From Massilia eburnea (GTDB taxonomy: Bacteria; Pseudomonadota; Gammaproteobacteria; Burkholderiales; Burkholderiaceae_D): a stretch of DNA of 50,723 nucleotides. The stretch is taken from contig NZ_WNKX01000031.1 in assembly GCF_009720745.1 (NCBI RefSeq), forward strand, positions 1 to 50,723, in the 5' to 3' direction. The notes beneath the pieces are model-generated. The model did no database searches and had not been told where the DNA came from. It saw nothing but the letters and a program-made list of their open reading frames with translations. The translations under genes and the position numbers were made by a program. Positions 43,098 to 50,646 of the stretch are shown one piece after another. The first letter of the stretch is position 1. Every line of letters begins with the position of its first letter.

Positions 43098-43511
43098 ATG
43101 AAGCGATACCTCGCCTCAGCCGGGTTGTGCGTGCTGGCTGCAACCGCAGCAGCACAAAGCAGCACCGGCGCTGACCAATCGGTGGTTGTGCCCGCGCAGA
43201 AGCAATCGCAGCTTGTACGCAAGCTCATCTCACCGCAAGAGTTCTACCAATACCAGGGCAGCTATGCCCTGTCCAACGGCCAAACCCTCACCTTGTCGCG
43301 CAAAGCTGTCCGGCTCTACGCACAGATTGGCCAACAACCCCGGCAGGAAGTCCAATGGTATGGCGACGGCAGATTCAGCGCAGCTGATGGCAGCCTGGCC
43401 ATGAACATCGTCTGGATCGACGACGATACCGCCACGGGCGACCTGAATTACATGCCAAGCCTGGCCGGCGCCCAACCGGTACATGCCAGCCTTACCTTAG
43501 CCTCGCGCTGA
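43098..43511 (+). CDS. Small exported protein, tandem paralogue 1
   Basis: A 137-residue protein with a signal peptide (KRYLASAGLCVLAATAAAQ). The mature part contains LISPQEFYQYQGSYALSNGQ, then TLTLSRKAVRLYAQI and a C-terminal LTLASR. It is clearly related to the next gene: (I/S)(T/P)(P/Q)(D/E)EF.QY.G.Y.LSNG(K/Q)TL. No known domain recognised. A TATAGT -10 box at 43037-43042 and GGAGG before the ATG support expression. Confidence 0.75.
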   Translation: MKRYLASAGLCVLAATAAAQSSTGADQSVVVPAQKQSQLVRKLISPQEFYQYQGSYALSNGQTLTLSRKAVRLYAQIGQQPRQEVQWYGDGRFSAADGSLAMNIVWIDDDTATGDLNYMPSLAGAQPVHASLTLASR

Positions 43512-43585
43512 GGCAGACCCGGGACTATAGTGAAATAGCCAGGCAATCTTAAAGACCTGGCCACACACCTGAAATGGAGGCAATC

Positions 43586-43996
43586 ATGAAACAGCTAGTG
43601 GCTGCTGGCAGTCTGCTTGTGTTCGCCCTTACGGCGTACGCAGATGGCTCCGGCGAACAAAAAGTGTTGATCCCAGCCGCAAAGGAAGTTCAGCGGCACT
43701 ATATTACGCCTGACGAATTCCAGCAATACAAGGGCGCGTACGAACTCTCCAACGGCAAGACGCTCTGGCTCATGCGCAAGCAGACGCGCATCTATGCCAG
43801 GGTGGACGACCAATCCGAACACGAAATCACCCGCACCGGCCTTGGCAAGTTCACAGCCCTCGACGGCAAGATGGATATGGACCTGGTGTTCGCACCTGAT
43901 GAATCGGTAAGTGGCCACTTGAGCTATGTAGACGAATCGCCCGCAGTTGCAGGAGTAGCGCCAAAGGTTATTGAAATCCAGTTCGCCTCGCGCTAG
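43586..43996 (+). CDS. Small exported protein, tandem paralogue 2
   Basis: A 136-residue protein with a signal peptide (KQLVAAGSLLVFALTAYA). It shares with paralogue 1 the block YITPDEFQQYKGAYELSNGK, then TLWLMRKQTRIYARV and the ending QFASR. The ATG at 43586 is used since GGAGG (43576-43580) lies 5 nt upstream; an ATG at 43574 overlaps that site. TATAGT at 43526-43531 mirrors the first gene's promoter, so promoter and gene were duplicated together. A terminator follows at 44072-44106. Function unknown. Confidence 0.75.
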   Translation: MKQLVAAGSLLVFALTAYADGSGEQKVLIPAAKEVQRHYITPDEFQQYKGAYELSNGKTLWLMRKQTRIYARVDDQSEHEITRTGLGKFTALDGKMDMDLVFAPDESVSGHLSYVDESPAVAGVAPKVIEIQFASR

Positions 43997-44071
43997 GTTA
44001 TCGAGGACCTGCCGGATCAACCGCCGGCCTAAGCCTCCCCTCATGACGCGCTAGCCGCGGGCACGTCAGGG

Positions 44072-44106
44072 CCGCCAGCCCTTGTGTAGGCTGGCGGTCT
44101 CTTTTT
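44072..44106 (+). terminator. Intrinsic terminator after the paralogue pair
   Basis: CCGCCAGCC (44072-44080), loop CTTGTGTA, GGCTGGCGG (44089-44097), then TCTCTTTTT. The T-tract runs to the stop codon of the convergent serine hydrolase. Confidence 0.8.
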
Positions 44107-45460
44107 AGTTGACGATGCGCTCCGCGCTTTCGTCGCCCGACGTGCCGTGCAGCGTGAAGCCGGTGACGGCTCCATCGGGCCCGCGCATGAAGTCGAGCGT
44201 CGTGAGGGAACCTTCGACGAAGAATTTGTCCACCCCATACGGGCGCAGTCCAGCCGGCCTGCGCCCTTTTCGTTCGAAGCGCAAGCCGCCGCCATCAAAG
44301 CTGATGGTGCGGATGCCGCTTTCCGATAAGCGGAATGTGCCGACGAACGCGGTCATCGCAAGCTTGGTCATCGGGATGGTCTTCTGCGGCGGGAACGGAT
44401 CGCCCACCGCGATGGCGGCAGCGGTAAATGCCACCTTGTCGGTGTTCAGCATATTGCGGTTGCTGTTGCCCAGCACCGCGACGAATACCTTGTCGTCCGG
44501 CAGACGGATCGCTTCCGCGTTGAAGCCAGGGATATCGCCCGCATGCGCCACGATCCGGTGGCCGCGCATGGTGCCAAGCTGCCAGCCCAGGCCATAGCTG
44601 CATTTCACGCCATTCGGCAAAGGACATGGCGTGAAGGCCTGTCTCCAGCTCTCCGCATTCAGCAGCTTGCCGGAGGAAATGGCTTCGTCCCAGCGCGCCA
44701 GGTCGTCCACAGTGGAGACCAGGGCGCCCGCCGCATAAGGCTGCGTCATGCTGACCTTCTCCGCCTGCCGGTAGCCACTCAGGAAGCCTTCGCGATATCC
44801 GGCCACACGGCGCTTGGCGCTGCGCTCATGGCCTTCGTACGCCGTATCCTGCATGCCCAGCGGCTCAAAGATGTTCTTCGCCATGAAGTCGGCATACGTG
44901 GTACCGCTAACTTTTTCGATCACAGCACCAAGCAGGATATAGCCGGAATTGCTATAGGACCAGCGCTCGCCTGGCTCGAAATCCAGCCGCTCGTCCTTGA
45001 AGTAGTCGATCATCTGCTGCACGCTGCGCTCCCGGTCCGACGAAAGACCGAACGTCATCATCGCAGTGTAATTGGGGATGCCAGCTGTGTGCTGCAACAG
45101 CCGTTCAATCGTGATGTGCTTGCCCGCGGAGGGGTAATCAGGCAGGAAGCGCGTCACATCGTCCTGCAAGGAGAGCTTGCCCTGTTCCGCCAGCATCAGG
45201 ATCGCGACGGCCGTGAACTGCTTCGTGATGGAACCGAGGCGCAGCTGCATCTCCGGCTGCATGGGCATGTTCTTGTCTACGTCAGCCAGGCCATAGGCCT
45301 TGCGGAAGACCGGCGCACCATCCTTCATGACGATGACAGTGGCCCCGGGCGCATCCGCCCTGAACATCGGCTTCAACGCCTTGTCGATGCGTTCATCCAG
45401 CGGCGCTTCGGCATGCGCCGCGCCTGCAAGCACCAGGGCCGCGAAAAACAGCGACTTCAT
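44105..45460 (-). CDS. Exported serine hydrolase, beta-lactamase/CubicO-like
   Basis: A 451-residue protein with a signal peptide (SLFFAALVLAGAAHA). The class C beta-lactamase/DD-peptidase-type motifs are Ser77-Ile-Thr-Lys80 (LGSITKQFTA), Tyr169-Ser-Asn171 (RWSYSNSGY) and a His-Ala-Gly (VAHAGDIPGF) in place of KTG. An extra C-terminal beta domain of ~100 residues follows. Members include esterases, D-aminopeptidases and proteins of unknown substrate; a true beta-lactamase role is not implied. The ATG overlaps the YciI-like gene's stop by 4 nt; it is the last gene of the operon. Confidence 0.87.
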   Translation of the reverse strand: MKSLFFAALVLAGAAHAEAPLDERIDKALKPMFRADAPGATVIVMKDGAPVFRKAYGLADVDKNMPMQPEMQLRLGSITKQFTAVAILMLAEQGKLSLQDDVTRFLPDYPSAGKHITIERLLQHTAGIPNYTAMMTFGLSSDRERSVQQMIDYFKDERLDFEPGERWSYSNSGYILLGAVIEKVSGTTYADFMAKNIFEPLGMQDTAYEGHERSAKRRVAGYREGFLSGYRQAEKVSMTQPYAAGALVSTVDDLARWDEAISSGKLLNAESWRQAFTPCPLPNGVKCSYGLGWQLGTMRGHRIVAHAGDIPGFNAEAIRLPDDKVFVAVLGNSNRNMLNTDKVAFTAAAIAVGDPFPPQKTIPMTKLAMTAFVGTFRLSESGIRTISFDGGGLRFERKGRRPAGLRPYGVDKFFVEGSLTTLDFMRGPDGAVTGFTLHGTSGDESAERIVN

Positions 45461-45918
45461 TTTGCTGCCGGCTTCGAGATCTGGGAATGGACCTGGTTCA
45501 CCATCATCAATCCGGCCGAACCAAAGTGCATATGGTATTCCGCCACCATCTCGCCTTTGATGATGACAGGATCGGTCGCAACCAGTGCCTTTGCCTCGTC
45601 GATGCTGTCGACGGCAAAAATAAAGATGCCGCGCGCGCCATCCACGCCGTCCAGCGGCCCCGCATAGGCCAGCTTGCGCTCATTGGCAAGGCGCTGGATA
45701 TTCGCCATATGGCCGGCAAACATCTCCGTGCGCTCCTGCCCTGCCGGCACCTTGTTCGGCCCCGTACGCAAGACGACGAACACGTACTTGCGCATGCCGT
45801 TCTCATTGCCGCCAAGCGACTTCGCCAGCTCGGCGTCATAGCTCACGGGCACCGTGGTCTGCGCCTGCACAGAAAATCCCGCCACTGCCAGCAGCGCTGC
45901 ACCAAGAATTTTTTTCAC
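45457..45918 (-). CDS. Exported YciI-like domain protein
   Basis: A 153-residue protein with a signal peptide (VKKILGAALLAVAGFSVQAQ). The mature part resembles YCII-related proteins: RKYVFVVLRTGPNK, HMANIQRLANERKLAYAGPL, and IFAVDSIDEAKALVATDP with the usual (D/H) positions; YciI folds are dimeric alpha-beta barrels of mostly unknown role. Secreted versions are less common. I start at the GTG at 45918 (AGGGAAG upstream); it overlaps the previous gene's stop as GTGA. Confidence 0.8.
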   Translation of the reverse strand: MKKILGAALLAVAGFSVQAQTTVPVSYDAELAKSLGGNENGMRKYVFVVLRTGPNKVPAGQERTEMFAGHMANIQRLANERKLAYAGPLDGVDGARGIFIFAVDSIDEAKALVATDPVIIKGEMVAEYHMHFGSAGLMMVNQVHSQISKPAAK

Positions 45919-46148
45919 AGTTCTTCCCTCATTTCCGGCGTATCCCTGCATAGGGCGCAATGCTGCTTCCTGCTCGCCTGCCTGTATCGAACTGCCGTGA
46001 ATATCGCCGCGCTGATCACGCCCCAGATTGCGGCCTGCGTAGCCGAATACTCAAGGCCGTGTCCCTTCAGCAGCTGTGCCGCGCAGATGATCGCAAAGGC
46101 GCCCATCAGCACCACCAGGAAACGCTTGATCCAGAACGCAATTCCCAT
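45915..46148 (-). CDS. Small membrane protein, two helices
   Basis: A 77-residue protein with two hydrophobic segments (IKRFLVVLMGAFAIICAAQ and ATQAAIWGVISAAIFTAVRY) and a polar tail with the CALC motif. No family recognised. AAAGGAG lies 5 nt before the ATG at 46148. Stop overlaps the GTG of the YciI-like gene. It lies 10 bp after a GNAT gene. Confidence 0.72.
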   Translation of the reverse strand: MGIAFWIKRFLVVLMGAFAIICAAQLLKGHGLEYSATQAAIWGVISAAIFTAVRYRQASRKQHCALCRDTPEMREEL

Positions 46149-46158
46149 ATGAGCTCCT

Positions 46159-46626
46159 TTATTGAAGTGCGATCTTGAGCTTACGGCCGCCGCTAATGGC
46201 GAAGCCTTCGCGCTCATAGAACGCCAGCGTTTTGTCGAATTCCGGCAGCGGCGGGGTCGTGACTTCCAGCCGTGTCCAGCCACGCGAACGGCCAAAGGCC
46301 TTTGCTTGCGAAATCAGCTGGAAGCCAAGCTCCTTCGAGCGATATCCGGGACGGACATACAGCTCGGGAATCGTTCCGAACGCGCCCTCGGCGTAAAGCG
46401 CATAGCTTTCGTATAGAGCGATGAAGCCGACCGGAATCTCCCCATCGCATGCCGCAAAAACAAAATATTTTTCCTGGCTGATGAAGGTGCCGAGACGGTC
46501 GGTGGTTGCGGCCAGGTCAAAGTTGAAAGCCTGTTCCCCGATCCTGGCCATGATTTCGGCCAGCAGCTCGCCGGCCATCCCGGCAATCTGAGGAACGTCG
46601 TCAATCGTGGCAGCGCGGATGATCAT
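46159..46626 (-). CDS. GNAT family N-acetyltransferase (second of the operon)
   Basis: A 155-residue GNAT. The acetyl-CoA binding region is IPELYVRPGYRSKELGFQLI (motif A, Q/RxxGxG/A variant) and the C-terminal motif B is FDKTLAFYEREGF. The N-terminus IIRAATIDDVPQIAGMAGEL is typical. Acceptor unknown. GGAG lies 6 nt before the ATG at 46626, which fixes the start; the open frame extends farther upstream into non-homologous sequence. Confidence 0.87.
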   Translation of the reverse strand: MIIRAATIDDVPQIAGMAGELLAEIMARIGEQAFNFDLAATTDRLGTFISQEKYFVFAACDGEIPVGFIALYESYALYAEGAFGTIPELYVRPGYRSKELGFQLISQAKAFGRSRGWTRLEVTTPPLPEFDKTLAFYEREGFAISGGRKLKIALQ

Positions 46627-46706
46627 GTGCGCTCCACGGCAGTCTTGATGTCGTTCAGATCCTGCATGATGGCCTTCCTGATGGCGCCTTTGAAAAACAC
46701 GAGCAT
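46623..46706 (-). CDS. Possible 27-residue leader ORF
   Basis: From the ATG at 46706 the minus strand encodes MLVFFKGAIRKAIMQDLNDI followed by KTAVERT and a TGA that overlaps the GNAT ATG (ATGA). GGGAG lies about 9 nt upstream. The ATGA junction matches the style of the whole operon, but the ORF is so short that chance cannot be excluded; it could be a remnant of a larger gene or a coupling leader. Confidence 0.3.
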   Translation of the reverse strand: MLVFFKGAIRKAIMQDLNDIKTAVERT

Positions 46707-46747
46707 CGTGATTTTCTCCCGCTGGGCAATGGGCAGCCATGATAGCA

Positions 46748-47218
46748 TCAGCCAAGCTCGTGGGAATAAACAATGAAGCCAATATGCTTGGCGACCTTAT
46801 CGTACAAGGCCCGCCCGGCCTCGTTGGTGTTTAGCGTTTGCCAGTAAACACGCGAGCTGTGCGCCTTGACCGCAGCATCGTACACCGCTTCAATCAACCG
46901 GCGTCCAACGCCAAGCCCCCGCATTGTCTCCGCCGTGAAAAGGTCCTGCATGTAGCAGACCTCATTCAAGCGCGTCGTACTGCGATGGAAAATATAATGG
47001 GCAAGTCCGACCACCTGGCCCATTTCCTCCGCGACTAACGCGTGCACTGGCTCCGACGAATCGAAGAACCGCTCCCACGTCGCACGCGTAATTTCCTCCG
47101 GCAGCGCCGTGGGTCCGCTTCGGCCATAGAAGGCGTTGTAGCCGTCCCAAAGGACACGCCAACCATCGTAATCCGATTGCCGTATCGGCCTGATGTCAAG
47201 ATTTCTTCTTCCGTTCAT
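46748..47218 (-). CDS. GNAT family N-acetyltransferase (first of the operon)
   Basis: A 156-residue GNAT with the canonical acetyl-CoA motif AETMRGLGVGRRLIEAVYD and the preceding strand CYMQDLFTAE, then WQTLNTNEAGRALYDKVAKH as motif B. Closest by eye to small-molecule acetyltransferases with the NEAGRALYDKV signature. Its ATG overlaps the stop of the DUF6632-like gene (ATGA). Confidence 0.88.
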   Translation of the reverse strand: MNGRRNLDIRPIRQSDYDGWRVLWDGYNAFYGRSGPTALPEEITRATWERFFDSSEPVHALVAEEMGQVVGLAHYIFHRSTTRLNEVCYMQDLFTAETMRGLGVGRRLIEAVYDAAVKAHSSRVYWQTLNTNEAGRALYDKVAKHIGFIVYSHELG

Positions 47219-47604
47219 TTAAATGGCGCCTTGAATGCTTGAGGGCTGAGCCAGGCCAAGACTGCGGCAACGATGAACAACGCAGGCACGTCGCCAATCA
47301 AATGCCCAGCGTGCATCGGATTGGACAGAGACTGCAAGGCCATGACGCCGCCGTGGACGATGCTGGACCAGATCGTGAATGAAATAAGGCTGATATGCCG
47401 TTCAGGATTGCGCGACGCCAGCAAAAGAAACACGCCCAGCGTGGCATAGATCGCGATGATCATCTCAAGGTACTCCGACCTCCCGTGATGCCATGCCCAG
47501 CCAGAAGGCCACAAGACCGTCAGCGGATATACGGCAAAGAGAAATATCGCCCCAAAGGCGAGCAGTGCGATCCGAAGGCACCTCGTCCGATTGGCTTCAA
47601 TCAT
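47215..47604 (-). CDS. Four-helix membrane protein, DUF6632-like
   Basis: A 129-residue protein with four hydrophobic segments (about residues 9-28, 47-63, 73-92 and 104-121). YPLTVLWPSGWAWH and FTIWSSIVHGGVMALQSL resemble DUF6632 proteins. No function known. GGAG lies 6 nt before the ATG at 47604. It overlaps the amidohydrolase gene by 8 nt and the GNAT gene by 4 nt. Confidence 0.75.
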   Translation of the reverse strand: MIEANRTRCLRIALLAFGAIFLFAVYPLTVLWPSGWAWHHGRSEYLEMIIAIYATLGVFLLLASRNPERHISLISFTIWSSIVHGGVMALQSLSNPMHAGHLIGDVPALFIVAAVLAWLSPQAFKAPFK

Positions 47605-48592
47605 GGCGTACTCCAGCGTTGGTCCGGGAAAAATCGAGCTGCTTGTTCGCAATCTGCTGCAGTTCCATGGCAGTTAGCGGGACCTTGGCCTGGAAGATAT
47701 CCCATCCACGGCCAATACTTCCACCTGGAGGGCTGAGGTCCGAGCCGTAAAGTACATGACCGATCCCCACTTGCCGGAGCCGCCGTGCCACCAGTTCCGC
47801 GTCGACAGGCGTGATATCCTCGGTGACGTTGGTAGCGACGTCAAAATAAACCTTACGTAATCGGGGATCCGCACGCTCCGCAGCAGCGGCAAATATCGCC
47901 ATCACTTCATCGTTTTGCGGCGTATAGCCAGGCCCTGCTCCCCCAAGGTGCGCTACAACGATCTCGATGTCACGCGCCACCGGCAAGACCTTATCCAGAA
48001 AAATCCGCGCATCTTCTGCACCGAAATCGCTGCCGCCACGGGCACGCATATGAACAAGGACCGGCGCGCCACGGCGCTGCGCAAGTCCGAATACTCCCTG
48101 CACCACCGCGAGTTGGGTAGGGTCGCGCAAGCTGATCCCGCTATTTCCAAGGTGGAGCTTGATGCCGGCCATTCCTGGAAGTCCCAGGCACCGTTCCAGC
48201 TCCGCCAGTGCAGCGCCGCGAAGCGGATTGGCGCTGCAGAATCCAATGAGACGAGAAGCGTGCTTGGCCACCTCTGCGGAAGTCCAATTGTTTTCCTCGC
48301 GTGTCAGACGGTCCGGATCACTCAAGCCCTTGCGTTCGTCGGCAAAGCTATAGCCCACGGAAAGGACGACCGCACGCGAAATACCCGCCGCATCGAGTTC
48401 GTGCACCAGCGCTGCCCCATCCCTGACAGGGAGTTTGACTATCGGTGCAAAAGCAGGACTGACCAGGTGCTGGTGATAGTCAACAAGCGGCGCGGCGCGG
48501 GGCGTAACCGGCGTGAAGGAATGGATCGGGTCACATGCAGCCAGCAATAATGCTGCGGCCATGGCGGCAGAAAGCTTCATACGCCCGCTCAT
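47597..48592 (-). CDS. Amidohydrolase-family lipoprotein
   Basis: A 331-residue protein with a lipoprotein signal (AALLLAAC, lipidated Cys20). The mature domain is a metal-dependent TIM-barrel hydrolase of the Amidohydro_2 type: His40 and His42 in VDYHQHLVSP, GIKLHLGNSG, VLVHMRARGG, IVVAHLGGAG, and Asp in VLYGSDLSPP. The substrate is unknown; the family includes decarboxylases and lactonases. The ATG at 48592 overlaps the metallo-hydrolase stop by 4 nt; an internal ATG at 48580 would also leave a signal peptide. Confidence 0.85.
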   Translation of the reverse strand: MSGRMKLSAAMAAALLLAACDPIHSFTPVTPRAAPLVDYHQHLVSPAFAPIVKLPVRDGAALVHELDAAGISRAVVLSVGYSFADERKGLSDPDRLTREENNWTSAEVAKHASRLIGFCSANPLRGAALAELERCLGLPGMAGIKLHLGNSGISLRDPTQLAVVQGVFGLAQRRGAPVLVHMRARGGSDFGAEDARIFLDKVLPVARDIEIVVAHLGGAGPGYTPQNDEVMAIFAAAAERADPRLRKVYFDVATNVTEDITPVDAELVARRLRQVGIGHVLYGSDLSPPGGSIGRGWDIFQAKVPLTAMELQQIANKQLDFSRTNAGVRHD

Positions 48593-49518
48593 TTCCCGCA
48601 GTACTCTGCCCGCTTGCTGGGCACGCGCAGCACCTGGTCGACATAGTAAGTCAACGCCTCCTCCGAGTATCTCGGATCAGGATGCATGGCGACAAAAGCA
48701 GCCCCCTTCTGCATCCAGGTCGCCACGCAACTTGCAGTAGGCAGGCTTCCCTCGGCACAGACCGTGAAATCATCGAATGCGCTGCGATATTTGGAAAACG
48801 CCGCATGGTCCATCGGCAAGCCATGGCCCGGCACCAGTGTCTGGAAATCCAGCTTGTCGATTTCGGCCAGCGCCTGGCGCCAGCCTTCCGCGCAACCCGT
48901 ATCGAAGAAAGGCAGCGGCACCACGACCAGGTCGCCGACGAAGACGGTCTTGCTGGCCGGATCGTGAACCCAGACATCGCCCTCGGTCGCGGCATATTTG
49001 GCCAGGTGAAGTTGCAATTCGCGCTCGCCCAGTTTGAGCGACATCGGGCCCTTCACCGGCTGGTCGGGAATCAGGTTTGCAGGATCATTGATCGCGCCAA
49101 GGTAGAGCCGCGTATCGGCCTTTCGCGCCTCCGGCACGGAAGGATCTTCCAGCCTGGCTTTCGCCTTGTCGACGTTCCGGATCAGGAAGCCTTTCAACGC
49201 CCCTTCCACCGCCGTACTCGCATAGATCTTCGCGCCTGGGTAAGCGGCCCGAATGCGTGCGTTTCCCGTCGCATGATCCAGATGCCAATGCGTGTTGATA
49301 ATGGCGGTGATCGGCTTGTTCCGCGCCTTGGCCAGGGCAATGATCTTGTCGGTGTGCTCGGGATGGCGGCCGGTGTCAATGACCAGCATTTCCGTCGGTC
49401 CCTCGAACACGATCGAGTTCCCGTCCGGCTGAACATCCTCAGGCAGTTTGCCTTCAATGAACGTGTACGGCGCGGCGGCCAGTCCCATGGTCAACGTCAA
49501 CGCAGCGATCATTCCCAT
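48589..49518 (-). CDS. Exported MBL-fold metallo-hydrolase
   Basis: A 309-residue protein with an N-terminal hydrophobic signal (GMIAALTLTMGLAAA). The zinc-binding metallo-beta-lactamase motif is His77-Trp-His79-Leu-Asp81-His82 in NTHWHLDHATG, with the later FVGDLVV Asp and VPGHG His. It resembles periplasmic MBL-fold enzymes related to quinoprotein relay or SoxH-like groups, so hydrolysis of beta-lactams is not implied. AGGAG 5 nt before the ATG at 49518 fixes the start. It is 1 bp from the upstream dihydrofolate-reductase-like gene. Confidence 0.88.
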   Translation of the reverse strand: MGMIAALTLTMGLAAAPYTFIEGKLPEDVQPDGNSIVFEGPTEMLVIDTGRHPEHTDKIIALAKARNKPITAIINTHWHLDHATGNARIRAAYPGAKIYASTAVEGALKGFLIRNVDKAKARLEDPSVPEARKADTRLYLGAINDPANLIPDQPVKGPMSLKLGERELQLHLAKYAATEGDVWVHDPASKTVFVGDLVVVPLPFFDTGCAEGWRQALAEIDKLDFQTLVPGHGLPMDHAAFSKYRSAFDDFTVCAEGSLPTASCVATWMQKGAAFVAMHPDPRYSEEALTYYVDQVLRVPSKRAEYCGK

Positions 49519-49519
49519 T

Positions 49520-50077
49520 CTAGCTCCTCGGTTTGTAACGCAATGCCACTGCCCCTGATTGGAAGTCATGCCGCCCCACGGGCATCAGGTCGACATATTT
49601 CGAAAGCCCACCGAACACCGCCGGACCATGGCCTGCCAAGCGAGGATGCAGCACGAACTCGTACTCGTTGATCAGTCCCTGCTCGGCCAGGGCGAGAGGG
49701 AGTTTCACGCCGCCCAGATACAGGCCCCTGCCCGGCTCGTTCTTCAATTCTCGAACGGCCGTTACCAGGTCGCCGTGGACAAGCTGCGCATTCCAGTCGA
49801 CCCTGTCCAGTGTCGTCGACACGACGTATTTCTTTGCCGCGTCCATAATTTTGGCAAAGGGATGCATCCAGTCGGCCATCCAGTCAGGCCAGACGCCTGA
49901 CGCAGGCAAGCGCCACGCCTCTTCCATCATTTCGTAAGTTACCCGGCCAAACAGAAGTGCATCGGCCTCCGCGAGGCGGTCGGCAAAGTAGATATGCAAC
50001 TCCTGGTCGGCGGGAATCGCACGATGGTCGCAGCAACCGTCCAGCGTGATGTTGATTGAGTACCGAAGGGGACGCAT
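49520..50077 (-). CDS. Dihydrofolate reductase family (RibD C-terminal) protein
   Basis: A 185-residue protein of the RibD_C/DHFR-like fold: SINITLDGCCDHRA at the start, LLFGRVTYEMM, KKYVVSTTLD, and YLGGVKLPLALAEQGLINEY with the nucleotide-binding glycines. Stand-alone members are common, mostly of unknown substrate, and rarely act as true dihydrofolate reductases. AAGGAG lies 6 nt before the ATG at 50077. It is the first gene of the nine-gene operon. Confidence 0.87.
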   Translation of the reverse strand: MRPLRYSINITLDGCCDHRAIPADQELHIYFADRLAEADALLFGRVTYEMMEEAWRLPASGVWPDWMADWMHPFAKIMDAAKKYVVSTTLDRVDWNAQLVHGDLVTAVRELKNEPGRGLYLGGVKLPLALAEQGLINEYEFVLHPRLAGHGPAVFGGLSKYVDLMPVGRHDFQSGAVALRYKPRS

Positions 50078-50169
50078 CTCGAGCTCCTTGGGTTGAAAAT
50101 CGTGTTGGCGCCGGCCGAAGCCCAAGGCGTCATCTTGCAACGCCTGTTCCCACGACGATGCAGTCTATC

Positions 50170-50646
50170 TCAATTCTGCGAGGGACCAATCGGCCATCTA
50201 TAAGCTAGAACCATCGCCCTGGGATAGAAGTGCTCTCGTACCTGCCCAAGCTGATTCCCACCCAGGAGGTAGACGAATTCTTCGTCTTCTCGCAAATAGA
50301 AACCAACATGCCCTTTCCAACTGGCCGGGTCGTCCCGCCAAAGCACTGCGACGCAGCCAGGTATGGGATCTTCAAGCGCTTGTCCCCAATGAAGCCACGA
50401 TCTGGCAAGAGCGGATGCCGTACCGGAGAACCCCGCCTGGGTGAGCGACCAATTGACGAATGACGAGCACCAGGATGCCTTGTCGTCGTAGCCCTCGATA
50501 TTAGTGCCAACGTGGTATGAGGTAATGCGTGGGTTGCTGGAACCAGCTGGATGTGCTGCGATTCCCAACTCTCCGAAAGCAACTTCGAGCCAACGCGTGT
50601 GCGTTTGCTCGCAGAATTGACCCACTCCAGTTGACCCGTCTTCCAC
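50170..50646 (-). pseudogene. TIGR02594/CHAP-like peptidase gene with replaced 5' end
   Basis: The frame encodes a TIGR02594-type domain: RWLEVAFGELGIAAH, DKASWCSSFVNW with the putative catalytic Cys60, LARSWLHWG, KGHVGFYLRE with His113, and LLGGNQLGQV. Such proteins resemble CHAP/NlpC peptidoglycan amidases, often phage or secretion-linked. Homologous sequence begins at about residue 18 (position 50595). The preceding codons overlap, in another frame, an IS21-type transposase fragment, and no ATG or good ribosome site exists; only GTG at 50646 or 50625 could start it. The native start is lost, though expression from the fusion is possible. Confidence 0.6.

Noticed and set aside
44105..49518. 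Calling the serine hydrolase and MBL-fold proteins antibiotic beta-lactamases
   Set aside because: The folds and catalytic motifs are shared with many esterases, peptidases and lactonases; nothing in the sequence shows beta-lactam specificity.
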